Under the pieces are notes generated by a model. That model made no database searches. It was not told the origin of the DNA and saw only the letters and a list, made by a program, of their open reading frames with translations. This document shows positions 23,511-37,700 of a stretch of DNA of 64,000 bases, in pieces. The DNA is from Glandiceps talaboti (lineage: Eukaryota; Hemichordata; Enteropneusta; Spengelidae), in NCBI RefSeq assembly GCF_964340395.1, contig NC_135560.1:14155098-14219097 (forward strand), read 5' to 3'. Each line of letters starts with the position of its first letter. The first letter of the stretch is position 1. The translations under genes were made by a program, and so were the position numbers.

Positions 23511-26436
23511 TACAAATATCACAGCGGCTCTTCTAGGTGTTCAGCAGCATCTAGAATTATTTGTCTTCAATATGTACTAATGGCCTTATCCAAATAACAA
23601 GTTGGCAACTGTCTGGAGAGAATGAATCATTTGATATGTTACATCTTACCGACAGCATAATCTTTACCTACAGATGTGCCAACTGACTTGTTCCCATGTG
23701 TACACACAAATGTGTCATTGCATATTTAACTGACAGTCAAGTGCAATTCTAAAGCTGGCTTGTCAGTTCTTGAAGTACCGTTCCATTTAATTGCTAACGG
23801 TAGTGTAAATATAAAGCCACAGTAGTTTATTTAACCTAACTACTTCTTTAATAATATAACAAATAAGATATTTTCTGATTTCCAAATTTCAATACAATAT
23901 TCTGAATCCCACTAATTAGGATTTGTGTTAATTCAAACAATCCTAGTATAGGACACTGAAATGAGAAAGGCAATGAAGATGGAATCATCATGACATTTTT
24001 TTAAAACCCTTTTTGGTCAAACACTTTAATCGATTTCACTACATGGAGCATAATTCCACAGATAAACTGCAATTACAGATAAAATCTGTTATCTAAGAAG
24101 ACTCTTCCTAAATTATGAGAAAAGCTATATTTTTGTCAGCGAAAATGAAGCTAATTTGACACTTTGTAATGATTAGAGAAAGTTTATCTTTAAGTTAACA
24201 TGCACCATTAAAGTATCGGTTACTGACATTTGATTATCAGCTAATGTGAGGTCAACACACAGTCACATACACGTTTACTTATTCCTATCAAATGTAAATT
24301 TAAACAGCAACAAACGTGATAAAATATATCCAAATATGCATCCAGTTTCACAAATTCGCATAATAATATAATTTCAAGATACATGCTTATTATGTCAAGT
24401 TTTTTTAATTGGTTTATCATCTTTCATTGACATCATTTTCATTACTTTTTACCTAAATGATAACAGTTTGGTAATAAATACATATTAAATGTTAACCAAT
24501 TTGGTGTGATTTATTGCTATGGCAATGGTACTAAGGCTCTGTTGTCTTTCTATTTCTGAGACATGTCAAATTGATTGACGTTTAATCAAAGTTGATGAAC
24601 CGTCCAATCTTTCATCAGCTGTGAGAAAGGATGGTTGTTAATAATTTTTCACTCTTTCATGGTGCCGTCATTCATTCTATATTTTGACAAAACATTACTT
24701 CAATACTAAGTAAATAATTGGCTAAAAAGCTGTAAAAAATACTAAATCATTTGTTACACGACAAGTATATGATCATGAGCATACTAAGTTCAGATTATTC
24801 ACCAACCATTTCATCTTTAGTAAAAAGGTGAGGAAATAGTCGTGATATATATCTGATAGCTCTTGCATGGTTTCTATGGCAACACAGGTTGACATGATAT
24901 AGAATTTAACAGATGACACTGTTAGCATATACTGTCTTGTCAATGACATTTTTCCATGATTGAAGTCCATGATGTTGCTAGGGGATTGTAAGTTTTAGAA
25001 ATTATGCAAAAAAAAAATTCAATAAATAAAATATTTCTTAACTTGTGACATTTAATAACAGAAAAGGTTTTCAACCTATCTTCAAATATCTAAGCTTTCC
25101 TATATGTAGTGGAAGCTGTCCAGTATTTCACAAAAACTGCTACAACAGGGTCTGCTATCATCTCTGGTTACTGTACATTTGACATTTGAACACATCATCT
25201 GTGGGATTCAATTACAAGTAATTTCCTCCCCTTTCAGCTCACTTCGTCTCAGGAAGTCCGATCTTACACCAGGCACAATTATTTTTATATGCATATATTG
25301 ACTCAAGGCAAGAAAAAACAACACCTGTGTGAAATTGCCTCAAGCAATTCTTAGATCGGTTGCCACAAAATGTGTCTGCGACTCTTCAAATGTGTTAAAA
25401 GTTGGTATTTGGAGGAGATGATAATGACTGTATTTCTAAAGCCATTAGTTGGTCTATATTGATAAGTACATTTGGTAGACAGTTTAGGTACTGCCTAATA
25501 GTGTCTAATTGGCCACTTGGCATCAATCTTGGTCTGAAGACTTCTCCCACATTATTCACATCTTTTCATCGGCAATTGTGACGATAAAATTGAAAGACCC
25601 ATGATTCAATCTCACTTTCTCAAATTAGTGTTATCTTATCAGTGAAGTCATTACAGGATTTGATAGGATCGTTCTCTTGAACCGACTTTTTCTAGAGCTT
25701 AATCTGATGCAATTGTCTCTCTCTTCTAAATGTTAATTCCAGTGCAACCATGCCTTTATGGTTTTGAAACCAGCAGTGCAGTATATACAGTTCACGATGG
25801 TGGTATCTCTTTTGTAATTCATATCAGTTACTGTAAATCTAGACATTTTTGCCACTTGACAAGTTTGTGTTTTTAGTCTCAGATGGTTCTCAAAGACTCA
25901 TTTTACTAAATTATTTAACTCTATAATTACTAGTCTGGTACATTGTGTTCATGTACAAGAAGGCATTTTAATCACTAATTATTTTTGTGTTGTTTTAATT
26001 CAGCAAAATATGCGAAAATAAGGCTTAAGTCCTTAGCGAAAATTTCCTGGTGTACAGTAATATATCACATCTTAGATTACTCTCTTCACCTCATAAAAAC
26101 CATGTGCAATTACCAAATGTATAGTTAATTTTGCATATTAAGTAGTAAATTAGTCCTTATTTATTGTACTAGTTATATAATACACAGTAAAAGGTAATGG
26201 TATCGCTAATATAAGTTTGACATCCCAATAAAAGTACTACATGCATACTAATATGTTGATAATTTAAGTGATATACTGACATTTAAGTTCAAACTATTAG
26301 ATAACTGTGTATAATTTAAAACTATGTAGGCTACACATTTAGTTTTATTTTATTGTCATGACAATATTTTATTTCACTTTTTGATATCAGGGAAACAAAA
26401 ACTGTTAAGTTTGGTCCATTTTTCTACAAATACAAC

Positions 26437-26827
26437 AAGCATGACTCTCAGGATGAGCGGTCGGGAGATCAAAGGTGCGAATCCCACTGGGAACAGGGGA
26501 TTTTTCTGTGACCAACGAGTGCAAATTTGGGTGGGGGGAACTACTGGAGTAGTGACTCAAAAAGTTGGGGACGATTACTCATACTGAGGTGATGATGTTT
26601 GCTGAACCAGGCTGATGCAGGAATAGCCTGTGAACTGACTGGGAAAGCCTTGACAGTTCCACAGGAATGCGATATAAAGCGTGCAACATAGCTCTGTCAC
26701 ATAGTCCCAAACCTGAATGGATCTCTGTAGCATTTGTGTGTGTTTGTGTGTATATGTCTGTGCATAACAGAAAATTGCTGGGAGTAATTCCCAGCACTAA
26801 AAAATAAAAAAATAAGCGTGACTCTCA
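26437..26827 (+). mobile_element. tRNA-derived SINE with target-site duplication
   Basis: A 363-base element (26451-26813) is flanked by direct repeats AAGCATGACTCTCA (26437-26450) and AAGCGTGACTCTCA (26814-26827), 13 of 14 identical. The 5' end has a tRNA-like part ending in a B-box-like GGTGCGAATCCC; a good A box is not obvious. The 3' end is A-rich (AAAAAATAAAAAAAT). These are the marks of LINE-mediated insertion. Short open frames across it are not genes. Confidence 0.8.
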
Positions 26828-29506
26828 CAAATGAACCCTTTAAAGTTTTACTGTTATTCTGTTAAAGAAAATTAAGAAAACAATAACCTGTTCTCATTTA
26901 AAATGAATGAAAAAATCTTGGTTCATCATACAAATTATTCAAAATGATATAATTTTTTTTTAGACATTTTAGAATCCCATATGGCCACCAAATACTGTTA
27001 CTCTATGAGGATATAAAAGATTGTCAAATTCCTAGAATTCAAGACAGTGAACCCCAAAATTTCTTTTATTATTTGAAAAGGACCAGAAACATTGAAAAGG
27101 ACCAGAAACATTGGTTTTAATATGGAAATTTTGAGAGATTTTAAGAAATTTGAATTTCAGGTAAATTTGTTGCGATCAAGGCACATTCTACAGTAACTCA
27201 CTGTAAAAGAGCAGGAAAAACGATAAAAAGTTATTTTGTATGTTCTAGCTGATTGTACCAATTAATGTACTTAATGAAATACTAATTTGAAATTTTAGTC
27301 ATAATCATGGTCGATTGGACAAAATGCTGTTAAAAAAACTAGCTGGTCCAATATATTGATCATTATTGGTTGATGCCAAGTTTTTACTATAAAATCTGGC
27401 TGTGATGTTCAAATCTTTCTTTCACATGTCTGCTGTTTTACTCACTCGCGGTAAAATGTTGCGTAATACAGGTCGAAAATTAGGTGCCAAAATGACTTTT
27501 CTCCAGATTTACACGATAGCTATGATCCAAGATGAAACCATAACACTCAAAACTGATTTAGAATACAATGCAATTAGGAAGATTTGATTAAAATGTAAGC
27601 TGCTATCACCTTTACAAAATACAGAAACTTACAATAATAATGATTTGCCAGAGATTACATTCTCCAATTAACAAATTTCTGTTTCATATATGATGTATAT
27701 GTATAGAGCATATGATATCTTTACATCTTCAAAAGATACACTGCACAGAAAAAAACAAAATTGTACAAAAGTTTCCATAATTTTGATTTTAACAAATAAT
27801 TTGCAGTCATCGTAAAATTTGGTGACAGACATACATTTACGTAATAAAAGTAGAAAATTAGATTCAACTTACAAAATATTGCAGACTTGTTGTCGCTGAC
27901 TGTTATATTTCCTAGCCCACTGTAAGTTGCAGATATTATAGTAGTGTTTCAGTGGAGTGAAAATCCAATTGCTACCCTTTGCACAGCCAATATATACAAA
28001 TCCAATATATGTAGCCCTATTAAGTATTCTCCAAACGCACTTCCGTAGTTAGCAAGCATGCCTTTTGATCTTTCTTCAAAATGCCGACAGAATATCAATA
28101 CTTCGGTGTGAAATGATACAATGAATAAGTCAGCAAGTGCTTAGCTGTTCTATATGTTATGACGTAAATTCACAGTGAGAGATTTTCCGCAGCTCGCAGT
28201 AACTCTTGTTTATAGCTTAAGGAATAAACCATTCAACAGAAGGGAGATCAAACACAATTTCACCCAGGTTTGGGAGCATTTGTATCAGAGGGGATAAAGT
28301 TTCCATGTGCCTTAATAGACCACAATATTAATGGGAACCCTGGTACTAAAATTGAACTCGGGTAGATTTTACCCCTTTTTATTATTTGTCACTCTCAACA
28401 AAAATACACTTTTTACACTTTTCAACTATTTGATTCACAAAATAATTCAAGGATTCCATCAGAATATTGGAATTATTGCTGAAATGGTAAGAGATGAGAG
28501 TACAGTCTTAAAATTGACTACATGACCTATATTTACCCTATAACTTTTTTTGTGACTTGAGACTTGAGGATATCAAATAAATTTCTACCTCCTATAAATC
28601 ACATTGCGAATGCACCACACATCTCTACATAAGCACAATTCTGAGTGATATGGTAATATTATGTTGTACAAAATTGCTCACTCTGACAATTACATGCAAC
28701 AATGGCAGTACAACTGTACTTTGATTACACATGATCTGTGAACACAATCTTTTATTAGATACTTTATCCATAGCATGTAAACTTTTACCAAACAGCAATT
28801 AAATGCATGTGAATGCAGCAAATTGCTGTATGCAATTTCCTATGAATAGTCTTTTGGGTACCTTTGAAGTTTATTAAAATCCATTGATTCATAAAAATCC
28901 ATGAAATCCAAAATATTTTTGGGACCAAAATTACCCTTTGAACATGAAATATCTCATTCTTGACAAAACTACTTTGAATAAATTCTTTAGGCTACAGACT
29001 GCTTGAAAGTTATTAATTAATATCAGCGATGTTTATAGGTTCATGTAGTTCACCTGGAACCCATACTCATGCCAGGAAATTTCATTTCCGTCAAGACAGT
29101 GATACTGGAAAACAGGATTGCATAGAGTCCTGCCTATTGCATTTCGTGACAATGAGCAAACGAGTATACTAATCACTGTAACCTACTGGGCACTGCTGGC
29201 ACTTTTTTTTTTAATTTGTGTAATTTTTACTCACAGATTCTCCAAGAATTTGAGGTACCGGTATTTCAGAATAGTGTTTTTACACAAATAAATGAAATAA
29301 AGAAAGGTCAAATTATTCTAAAATACAGATAGTTTAAATACTTACTAGTAATTTAAAAGTGTATGCTTGTGGCTATGTAGCTTTGTATTAAGTAAATCTG
29401 CAGTCAAGCCTGGGTCTACACGTGTATTGCCATCAACTAGGAGACACGCATAATCTAATTTAAGAATTCAAATGTTTCAGTGAAAGTCTCATGTAATTTT
29501 GAAGTG

Positions 29507-29522
29507 AGGGGGGGGGGGGGGG
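29507..29522 (+). repeat. G tract
   Basis: A run of about 15 G after GAAGTGA. Confidence 0.9.
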
Positions 29523-30824
29523 ATTGGACCACACAGGGGGCAATGTCACATTTAATAAGTTTGATTATTGTGAACAGTCCCAAAATAACCTCCTAAATAT
29601 GATGATTTTTCTTAGAAATCACCAATGTTAATGATATAGCATTAAAGGTTTCCATTTGTGCAGTAGTTCCATATAATATTATGCACAAGCCAAGTTATTG
29701 CCTTTGAACAGAAAACATGGATCATGTACACTTTTTATTCTAATTGTTACAACAACCTGAGTCTTAGTTTATGTCCATGACAGGTTCTGTGGTGCTAAAA
29801 ATATGAGTCAAAACATTACAAATTTTCAATTTTTTCCTGATTTACTTGATTTTTCATAAATTATGCTTGAGTAAGTTACTAATTATCTTTTTCCCTGATG
29901 TTTTTTATCATTCAACCAAAACATTCTCATAACCAGAGGGTTTTGTCACTATAATCATCTCATGACTCATAGTGACAATGCCCGTTAGCCCACTCACATT
30001 TTCTTTCTGAAATTAGTCTTTCATAAAAAGGGACATCCCATATATAAAGTAATAATATATAGTCTTGGCCGTTTGCTGAGAAATTGACCATTGCAGACTC
30101 CTTCATAAATAATATTCGATATACAATTTTTATAAAAGAACTGGGGTAAGTTGAAATCTGAACAAAATACTGAAATTACTTGTATATACAATTACGTCAT
30201 TTAGATACAAGAAGTGTAAACATAGTCAATATATTCAAAAAAGAAAAGTTTTCACTTTTTCTAATGGTAAATATTAGATATAATATTCAAATACTGGAAA
30301 TCACAGAAAATGCATAAAAAATATTATTAGGTTAATTTGCATATCATTAAAATCAACAAATAATAAACATATATAACTAATAATTCAAATAATTCAAACT
30401 AAAAATTTAGCATTACCAAGAAAATTAAACAGAATAGAAATACAAGAATTATTATTCTGTACCTCTTCTCAGCACAATATTTTAATGTGACAATCATGTC
30501 AAAAAAATCATGATGACAAATTTCTTTTTTTACTTAAAATGTTCCCTCGAGATGAAACAATCAATAATTGAACCAAAATCCTTGAAACCCTCCTTCAAAT
30601 TTATTGATCGATGTCTTCTATTATAGGATTCATTTTTTCTGATTAATCCCACAGATGTCCAGATGTTACATTTTATGGCTCACATCCTTTTCATCTTTTA
30701 CACTCTACCTGACACTCCATATGTATCACCAACTCTTATTTTCGATGAATACCAATTTACACCACCTTGTTTAGCGTGGATTTTACCTTATGAATATTTC
30801 ATGAGATCCAAGTGTGTGATCAAA

Positions 30825-30845
30825 GATAGATAGATAGATAGATAG
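30825..30845. repeat. (GATA)n microsatellite
   Basis: About five GATA units (AGATAGATAGATAGATAGAT). Confidence 0.85.
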
Positions 30846-31037
30846 CCTGACTGAGCCTTCTTATTTATTTTAAGGTGGATAGCAGAATTCTTTGAAATTT
30901 ACATTAAGTGTTTACAGTCCTGAATTATTTTAAATTTTGAAATATTCAAATGAAACATACTTTTATAGTCGTTTAGTCACATGAAAATGGTCTGGAAATA
31001 AAAATTAATATTACTCAATTTTTAATATCTTCTCTGC

Positions 31038-31665
31038 AACAAGGTCAAAACCATGATATTCCAATTATTAAAATACAATACCTAACCAATACTCTATTAG
31101 AACCTGTATTGTATTTAGAAATATGTTGTTATTGCAAATTTGCTCACCATTTTTTATTTTTGTTGAACAAGATCAAAAACACACTATCTTCCATTCAAAC
31201 AAAAAAACTAATCAAAACTATTAAGACTCCCTAACTTAATCAAAAATATGTGGCTACTATACTTCACAATTCATTATTGAACAGGTTCAGAAACAGCAAT
31301 TGCATAAAAATATCTAACCCAAATTATATTATGACTCCCTAGCTTAATCAGAATTTTGTGGCTACTACACTTCTCTACATAATTCTTTATATTTTGCTGA
31401 ACAGGTTCAAAAACATGCCATAGCAATCACATGACAAACCTAATTAAAATGCTATTAAGACTCCCTAGTTATCCAGCAATACATTGTTATTGCACATTCA
31501 CTCCACTTTTCTTTATTATTGCTGAACATGTTCAACAATATGCTATTATTCCGTTCACACAAAAATACGTACCAAAACTCTAAAAAGCTTCATAAGCCTA
31601 ATCAGAAATATGTGGCTTTTACACATTCAGACCATCATTCTTTATTCTTGCTGAAAGCACTTCGA
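31038..31665. repeat. Diverged minisatellite, about 120-bp unit, five units
   Basis: Units begin near 31038, 31162, 31277, 31395, 31521 and 31649 with a word like TTGCTGAACAGGTTCAAAAA and continue with ACTCCCTAGCTTAATCAGAA and TATGTGGCTACTACAC. Regular spacing of 115-128 bases. Confidence 0.8.
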
Positions 31666-34390
31666 AGGTGTAACACTTTTGGTGTTTAATGTACCGAGGC
31701 TGCAGTGTATTTGACATATAAAACATTTGATGACCAGAGAGATGAGTACTATACTTTTGTTCCGCATCAATACAGTCGTACAAGACACAAATCAGCCTCC
31801 AAATTGCTATCAGTGAAAGCTGTCTTTGTGTTATTGTTATTCAAGAAAGGTTCACACTTTATTCACGATGGAAATGAAGCAATTTACTTATCGTCATCTC
31901 TCTATCAAAAAGTCATGATGTACCATCCATTTATTCTCTAAATTAGCTCACAATATAGGTCCACATTCATAAACCTGTCTAACTTTTCAGTGAGCTGAAT
32001 TCCTGAGCATCGCTAAAAGCAATTGAATTTTGCCTATCACAAAGTTTGATGTACGTCAGATACATATCAGTGATGTATCAATATGTCAAGATGCTAATGA
32101 GAATATCCACTTGAAATTGTCTTCACATTCATTCAAATCTATCACAGAATAGTCTTTCAAAGGTAGATATATGTGTAAGTAGAGTCTTACCTCCATAAGA
32201 CAATAACACCGGCTATCTGAGAAATACATGTTAAGCGTAATGAGCATCAATGCTTTGAAAGCCTGCAGGGTCAAAAAATTGTGTTTTCATCAAAAATTGA
32301 AGTTTCAATTTTCCATTGGGAAAAAGTACCTTATTGAATTTGACAATCCTTAGCTTCGTGATAGATCATATTAATGTCAAAATATGAAATTGAGACAAAA
32401 ATATCAGATGTACTGTGACCCCTTTGAAGCAAATTTGCAGTGATAAAAATCTATGATCCCATTTACATGCAAGTCTTCACATTATTTTACCTTTGGGTCT
32501 AAGAATGATAAAATGGAGGAGTAGTCAGGGCATGTGATCACAAAGATATATGACGTATTAGTGTTACTAAGTTGCAGCCAGCAGTCTGAGTGTAGAGGTT
32601 CTTAGAAGCATGCACTCACCCTAGCATCTCGGGGGCAAGCATACTCATCCAATCCATCAGATACTAAATCATGTTATCGCAGCACGATCATCAAGACAGT
32701 GTCAGAATAAGTCATTCTCAGTTGTGAAAGATTACCATATTTAACCTTGAACATTTCCAACTTTGACAATCTTGTCATCAGCTTTTATGTAAAGGTATGA
32801 GTTTTTCACTGACCTGTATGTTAGCTGACCCTTTACAGCATCAATTCTCTCACTGACAGTCAATTTCTCTGTCTCCGCTTAAACATCAATCAATTTAACT
32901 GCTGCAATTACAGTCAGCTTTTACGGATATAATAAATTCCAATACACCAAGTTCACCAAATGTATCTCATGAAACATTCAAATGAAAGTCATCCCGCAAG
33001 CTTTTTTTAAAAAATAAAGTGAACTACCACTTTATGGTGATATATTATAATACTGTTTTAGTTATTACCATTTTTTCACAGCTTTAGCAGTAATCAAACG
33101 CTGAAAAGTGTAAGTAATATGTAATCAGCTCAGCTTTACAAAGATTGTTTCCACCTGAATGAAGCAGATGTTTTGAAGAAGACTTTGATAAATGTAATGT
33201 ACATGAATGACACAATGGTTCATAAAGTTTATTTATTTATCTGATCATTAATCTAGATACTGTCACACGTAAATAACCAACTGACTAGAAGCAAGTGATA
33301 AACTTAATTATGTTAACGCTCTTTATTATCCATCATTAGAAAATACGATTTCTCCAAGCATGCTTCAGTAATTGTACAATTACTACTTGGATGTTTTACA
33401 TTCATCATATCTTAATTTAGACAGTCCCTATATTTGAGTGTACAGCAAAGCCAGCAGTAAATATAAGCCTTATAACATGGCAAACTGATTAAAATGTGTA
33501 AGTTTAAATGAAATGTGAATTAGAGGTTCAATTTTTGACTATATAGTTAGTGAATAAAAATGCACAATACATAACACACTAAAACCTATTTCAGGAAGTC
33601 AGCCTTAGACAACTAAAGAAGGTATGGGGAACCAAGTTATTCATAATTTGTCCTATTTAATGCTTCAATATATCACAACACCTGGCAAAATTTAAACTCT
33701 GCCAATGTGTCTCAGTTGTTGGAATTATATTTAGAACACTTCAAACAGAAGCAGAAAATACTCTAGGAAATCCTTATAGTTTAAGACTGTTCCCCATTAA
33801 GGGCAGAAATGTGTAACAATATTCAAATAAATTTCAGTTCTATGACATAAAAATTTATAGCTGAATACTGCATATTCGAAGACACTCATATGTTTCCTGC
33901 TTGACAGATGTTTGACATCAAAGTTGTAAATTCATATTATGATGTAGAGATTCAGACTAGAACCTCCAGGCAAAAATTGTACCTCATCTATTAATTTCAT
34001 ATTTCGTAATATAGTGTATTATCATTATCTTTCATATTGTAAGGAAAAAAACTGCTTCCTTCAACATAAGTTGTCATTCTCATTTTCAGTAATTGTTAAA
34101 ATTTCATTCTGGAATATGTCTTTTTTCACAGTAATCATATGAATTTTATGTTTGATTTGATAATACAATTTATAGCAACCAAAACGTATGTTGAGTATTG
34201 ATGTGTTAAATCCTGAAGAATTATGAATTAATATTTTCGAACTTTTTAAAAGTTAATAATTACCATATTAGAATGATGTCTATGAGAAAACTGTCTGATT
34301 GGACAGGAAGAGAGTTGGACAGATGTTTTTAGAAAGCACTGAATAATACGGAAAGAAGTCTATGACATTTCCTTTCTGTGCCTCCAAGCT

Positions 34391-34722
34391 AGAAATGTTT
34401 CTCCATTGACTTTGCGGAAATGTACTTTACAACAGCGATACCAACAGTAATTCATGAATCTCATATCAGTTTCATACAATTGTATCTGCAAACTAAAAAA
34501 AATTTCCATTGCTTTTGCAGACATGTACTTTACAATAGTGATACTGACAGTAGCATTAATAGTGTATCTCATATCATTTTCATACAATTGTATCTGCAAG
34601 CTAAAATATATTTCTCCATTGACTTTGAAGAAGTGTACTTTTACAATAGCTATACCGACAGTAACACTGGTAAATGAATTTCACATTTCCAATCTTATCA
34701 ATTTTATAAAATTGTATCTGCA
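34391..34722. repeat. Minisatellite, about 105-bp unit, three units
   Basis: Three copies of TTTCTCCATTGACTTTG...TGTACTTTACAA...TTTCATACAATTGTATCTGC. The overlapping open frames on both strands that look alike are this repeat translated. Confidence 0.85.
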
Positions 34723-35496
34723 ACTAATCAAAACACTAGTAATACCTTCAATAGTATAATTTTCATAAAATCTATGAAATCTATATTTTATACAATCTTA
34801 TAAGAATGATACATCCTTCAAAAATCAATGAAGTAAAGAACTTTTATAAGAATGATAGGACTTCTAAAAAAACAGCCAAGGATTCATAGATCTGAAGCAT
34901 TCCATAAGTTTCAACATTATTGATTGTAGAGAATGGGCAATGGTTAATTTTGTAACTTTATCATATTTACCCATTCTTATGTTTCTTAAACTGTAAATCT
35001 TAGAGATCTTAAATAGTAAATTGTAAATAAATTTTCCATGTAATTTGATGAAAAAGTGCCATTTTCTTCATATATGTGACAGGAATTTTATCAAAAATTG
35101 TATTGTCCAACTTGCAGGCGATCACATTTTAAATTTTTCTAAAACTAAAATGTAAAGATTAAGCTATTTTCTCTGTAATTCACAAATTGCAGGATTATTA
35201 AATATGTGATTTAGACTAGCACCCGAACTGCATTATCCTCCTTGCCTTTATAGCCATCATTGCAAATTACTTTAACAGCTTTGAAGTCAGAGAAAGTACA
35301 CTGGTTTTCAAATATTCATTGAAATTTTTAGAGCTTCTAAATCAGGATTAAAAGGTAGACACTTGGCATCTTTTATTGTGTGCTCTAAAGATACTCATAC
35401 CCTGACATTCATTGACCACTATCATTCACATCGCCAACCTATTACTTGACAACATGATTAATTCTCATCTCTGGATTTATGGTATATGTTTTGTTG

Positions 35497-35640
35497 TTAT
35501 GTTATAGGTAATGTTGTTTTATGATATGTTATGTTCTGTTATGTTATTTTATGTTATGTTTTTATGTCATGTTATGTTATTCGATGATGTTATGTTATGT
35601 TATGTTATGTTATGTTATGTTAATTTACATTATGTTATGA
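35497..35640. repeat. (TTATG)n pentanucleotide array
   Basis: TTATG units with some substitutions; the cleanest block is about 35589-35621. Confidence 0.9.
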
Positions 35641-36793
35641 AGTTTGATGGGCAACTGGTTTACTAAAATTGTTTTGAGTCAACTAGAAAAACCAAAGATA
35701 ATGTTAAAACCCAGTGAAAGTTTCAATGAAATTACATTCTATGTATATCAGAAATTATATTTTGTGCTGGATCGTATTAGCTTTTGAATGATTACAAATA
35801 ATTTCATATTTTCAATTTTAAGTTCAAGGTACACATGCTGATTTAATCAATGCTGTCAACATTCTCAATATTTTTATTTTATTAGCAGGGAAATATATGT
35901 ATTTCTTTTTTAAATGACATGTATCACGATCCCCTCTTCTGAACATGAATGACAATCATAAATCTATGGCAGCTAATATAAGTCAATTTAATTTGTGGAT
36001 GAAATCTTAAATTTTTTTATTGTAATTTACCATCACAACTTTCTTTTAAGATTGAAAGTAACTCAGGCGATAAATAAATTGTTGAAGTGAAAACTGTTAT
36101 GTGTGAAATCCTGGTGTTCGGATCAACAATTCTGATGTCAAACGTGGAATTCATTAGATTGCAGTACGACTGTGCTGTGAGTATTCATCTCACTCTCGAC
36201 AATTTTTATTTTAATATTGGGCACATCCCCCAGGAAGGTTTTGAAAACTTAATGAGCCATAGTTGCTTCCTTAGTTTATAAGTATGTCACAATCGAAAAC
36301 CTTGTATGTTTTGCAGTGACCATGAACTTCAGTAGTGCATGTACTGTATGGGATCAAGATCAATTTTCATGTATGCCAAAGGTAATCCTACCCTAAAGCT
36401 TATCGGTTTTACTGAAATAATCTGGTATTATCCAGCTTGATATGCCGAGGTAACATGTCACAAGAAACTGTCCTTTCATGTCAGATATATGTTCATCACC
36501 CTTGTTTTACTACTACAGTAGTATAGTACGCTTGAATGAATACTTCTAATATCGTAGCAGATTTATGGCATGTAAAAATACACTTAAATACAAATATCAC
36601 AGTGTAAAGTAATGACTAGTTTTGAACTTTCTCGGTCGGATTCCTTTGTAAGTCATACAGTTAATGACGTTACTCGTTATTTATTTACTGTGTATTTCAG
36701 AAGTAAATGTCAGACAACTGGATCATGACAAGGTGCAATAATAAATACATTGCTTGTAGTTTGTTCTTTCCTTCTAAGTTCATTCACCTTTAA

Positions 36794-37129
36794 GGCAAAA
36801 AAAAATTGTTTCTGGTCAGCGCACGCATCACTAAAATACCTTCTCCTCTGTTTTTTTTCATATTTGTCCAGCCGATGTACTCCACAGACCCGGGGGAAAT
36901 ACAAAAATAACCAAATAATACTTCAGTGAAGACAACGGCAGAGCCAATCATGAACAAGCAAATTACATCTGCCCCACATACACACTTGCTCTAAAGTACT
37001 AATTAAAAAGCACAATAACTGCCATAAATAGTAGATTGAGTGACAAGTTTGTTGAGAATTAAAAAAACATAAAAAAATTGTTGCACCACTTTATACAAAA
37101 TATCCTGACCAGAAACAATTTGTTTTGCC
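36794..37129. repeat. MITE family 1, copy 2
   Basis: Better preserved than the copy at 671-1064. Left GGCAAAAAAAAATTGTTTCT and complement of the right end GGCAAAACAAATTGTTTCT, both followed by GGTCAG, give a terminal inverted repeat of about 25 bases. Flanked by TTAA on the left and TAAT on the right. Confidence 0.8.
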
Positions 37130-37229
37130 TAATATATCGGAATGTGAATGATTTAATCTGGAAAGAGAGGTTTAGATTCAAAATTTCAAATTTTTCTTAA
37201 ATCTGTACTTGAACTGAAAATGATACATC

Positions 37230-37700
37230 TTATTACCTATGTTAATTAGTGGTCCACTAATATTATCTGTGTAGTATAGTATAGTATAGTATAGTGTAGT
37301 GGCAAGTTTGGATCTTTAGCAAAAGGTTTTGAATCTGTCACCATGTTTGAACTGTACTGGTATAACTGAAGTATCATTTTTCAATCAGACAACTACAATA
37401 TATTAACTGAAAATTTTTAAAATACCAATAATTAGACATTGTATGTGTTAACAAATAGCTGTAAATATTATCCATAAGCAGTACAAAAACAGGTTGAAAT
37501 CATAATTGCTGGTGAGGTGCTGAGTTTTGGGTGTCGACCCAACAATTTGATTTGATTTATGTATACAACTGCACTTACAAAAATATGTTTATTCACAAGT
37601 GATGTGATACTGTTCATGGTGTACAATATTATGAGTAAGTTATTGTACCTAACAAAACATTTAAATAAAAAAAATCCTGTTGCAGATAGTGCAGCTTTCA
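37230..37700. repeat. MITE family 2, copy 2 (left end eroded)
   Basis: Matches 4980-5429 over most of its length and ends in the same right terminus (GTTGCAGATAGTGCAGCTTT). The left inverted repeat is not recognisable. A TATAG microsatellite (about 37268-37288) has grown where copy 1 has GTAGGTAGTGTAGTGG. Confidence 0.7.

Noticed and set aside
31705-31941. 78-residue + frame after the 31-kb minisatellite
   Set aside because: No recognisable family, no good flanking splice sites checked as convincing, and the surrounding DNA is non-coding.
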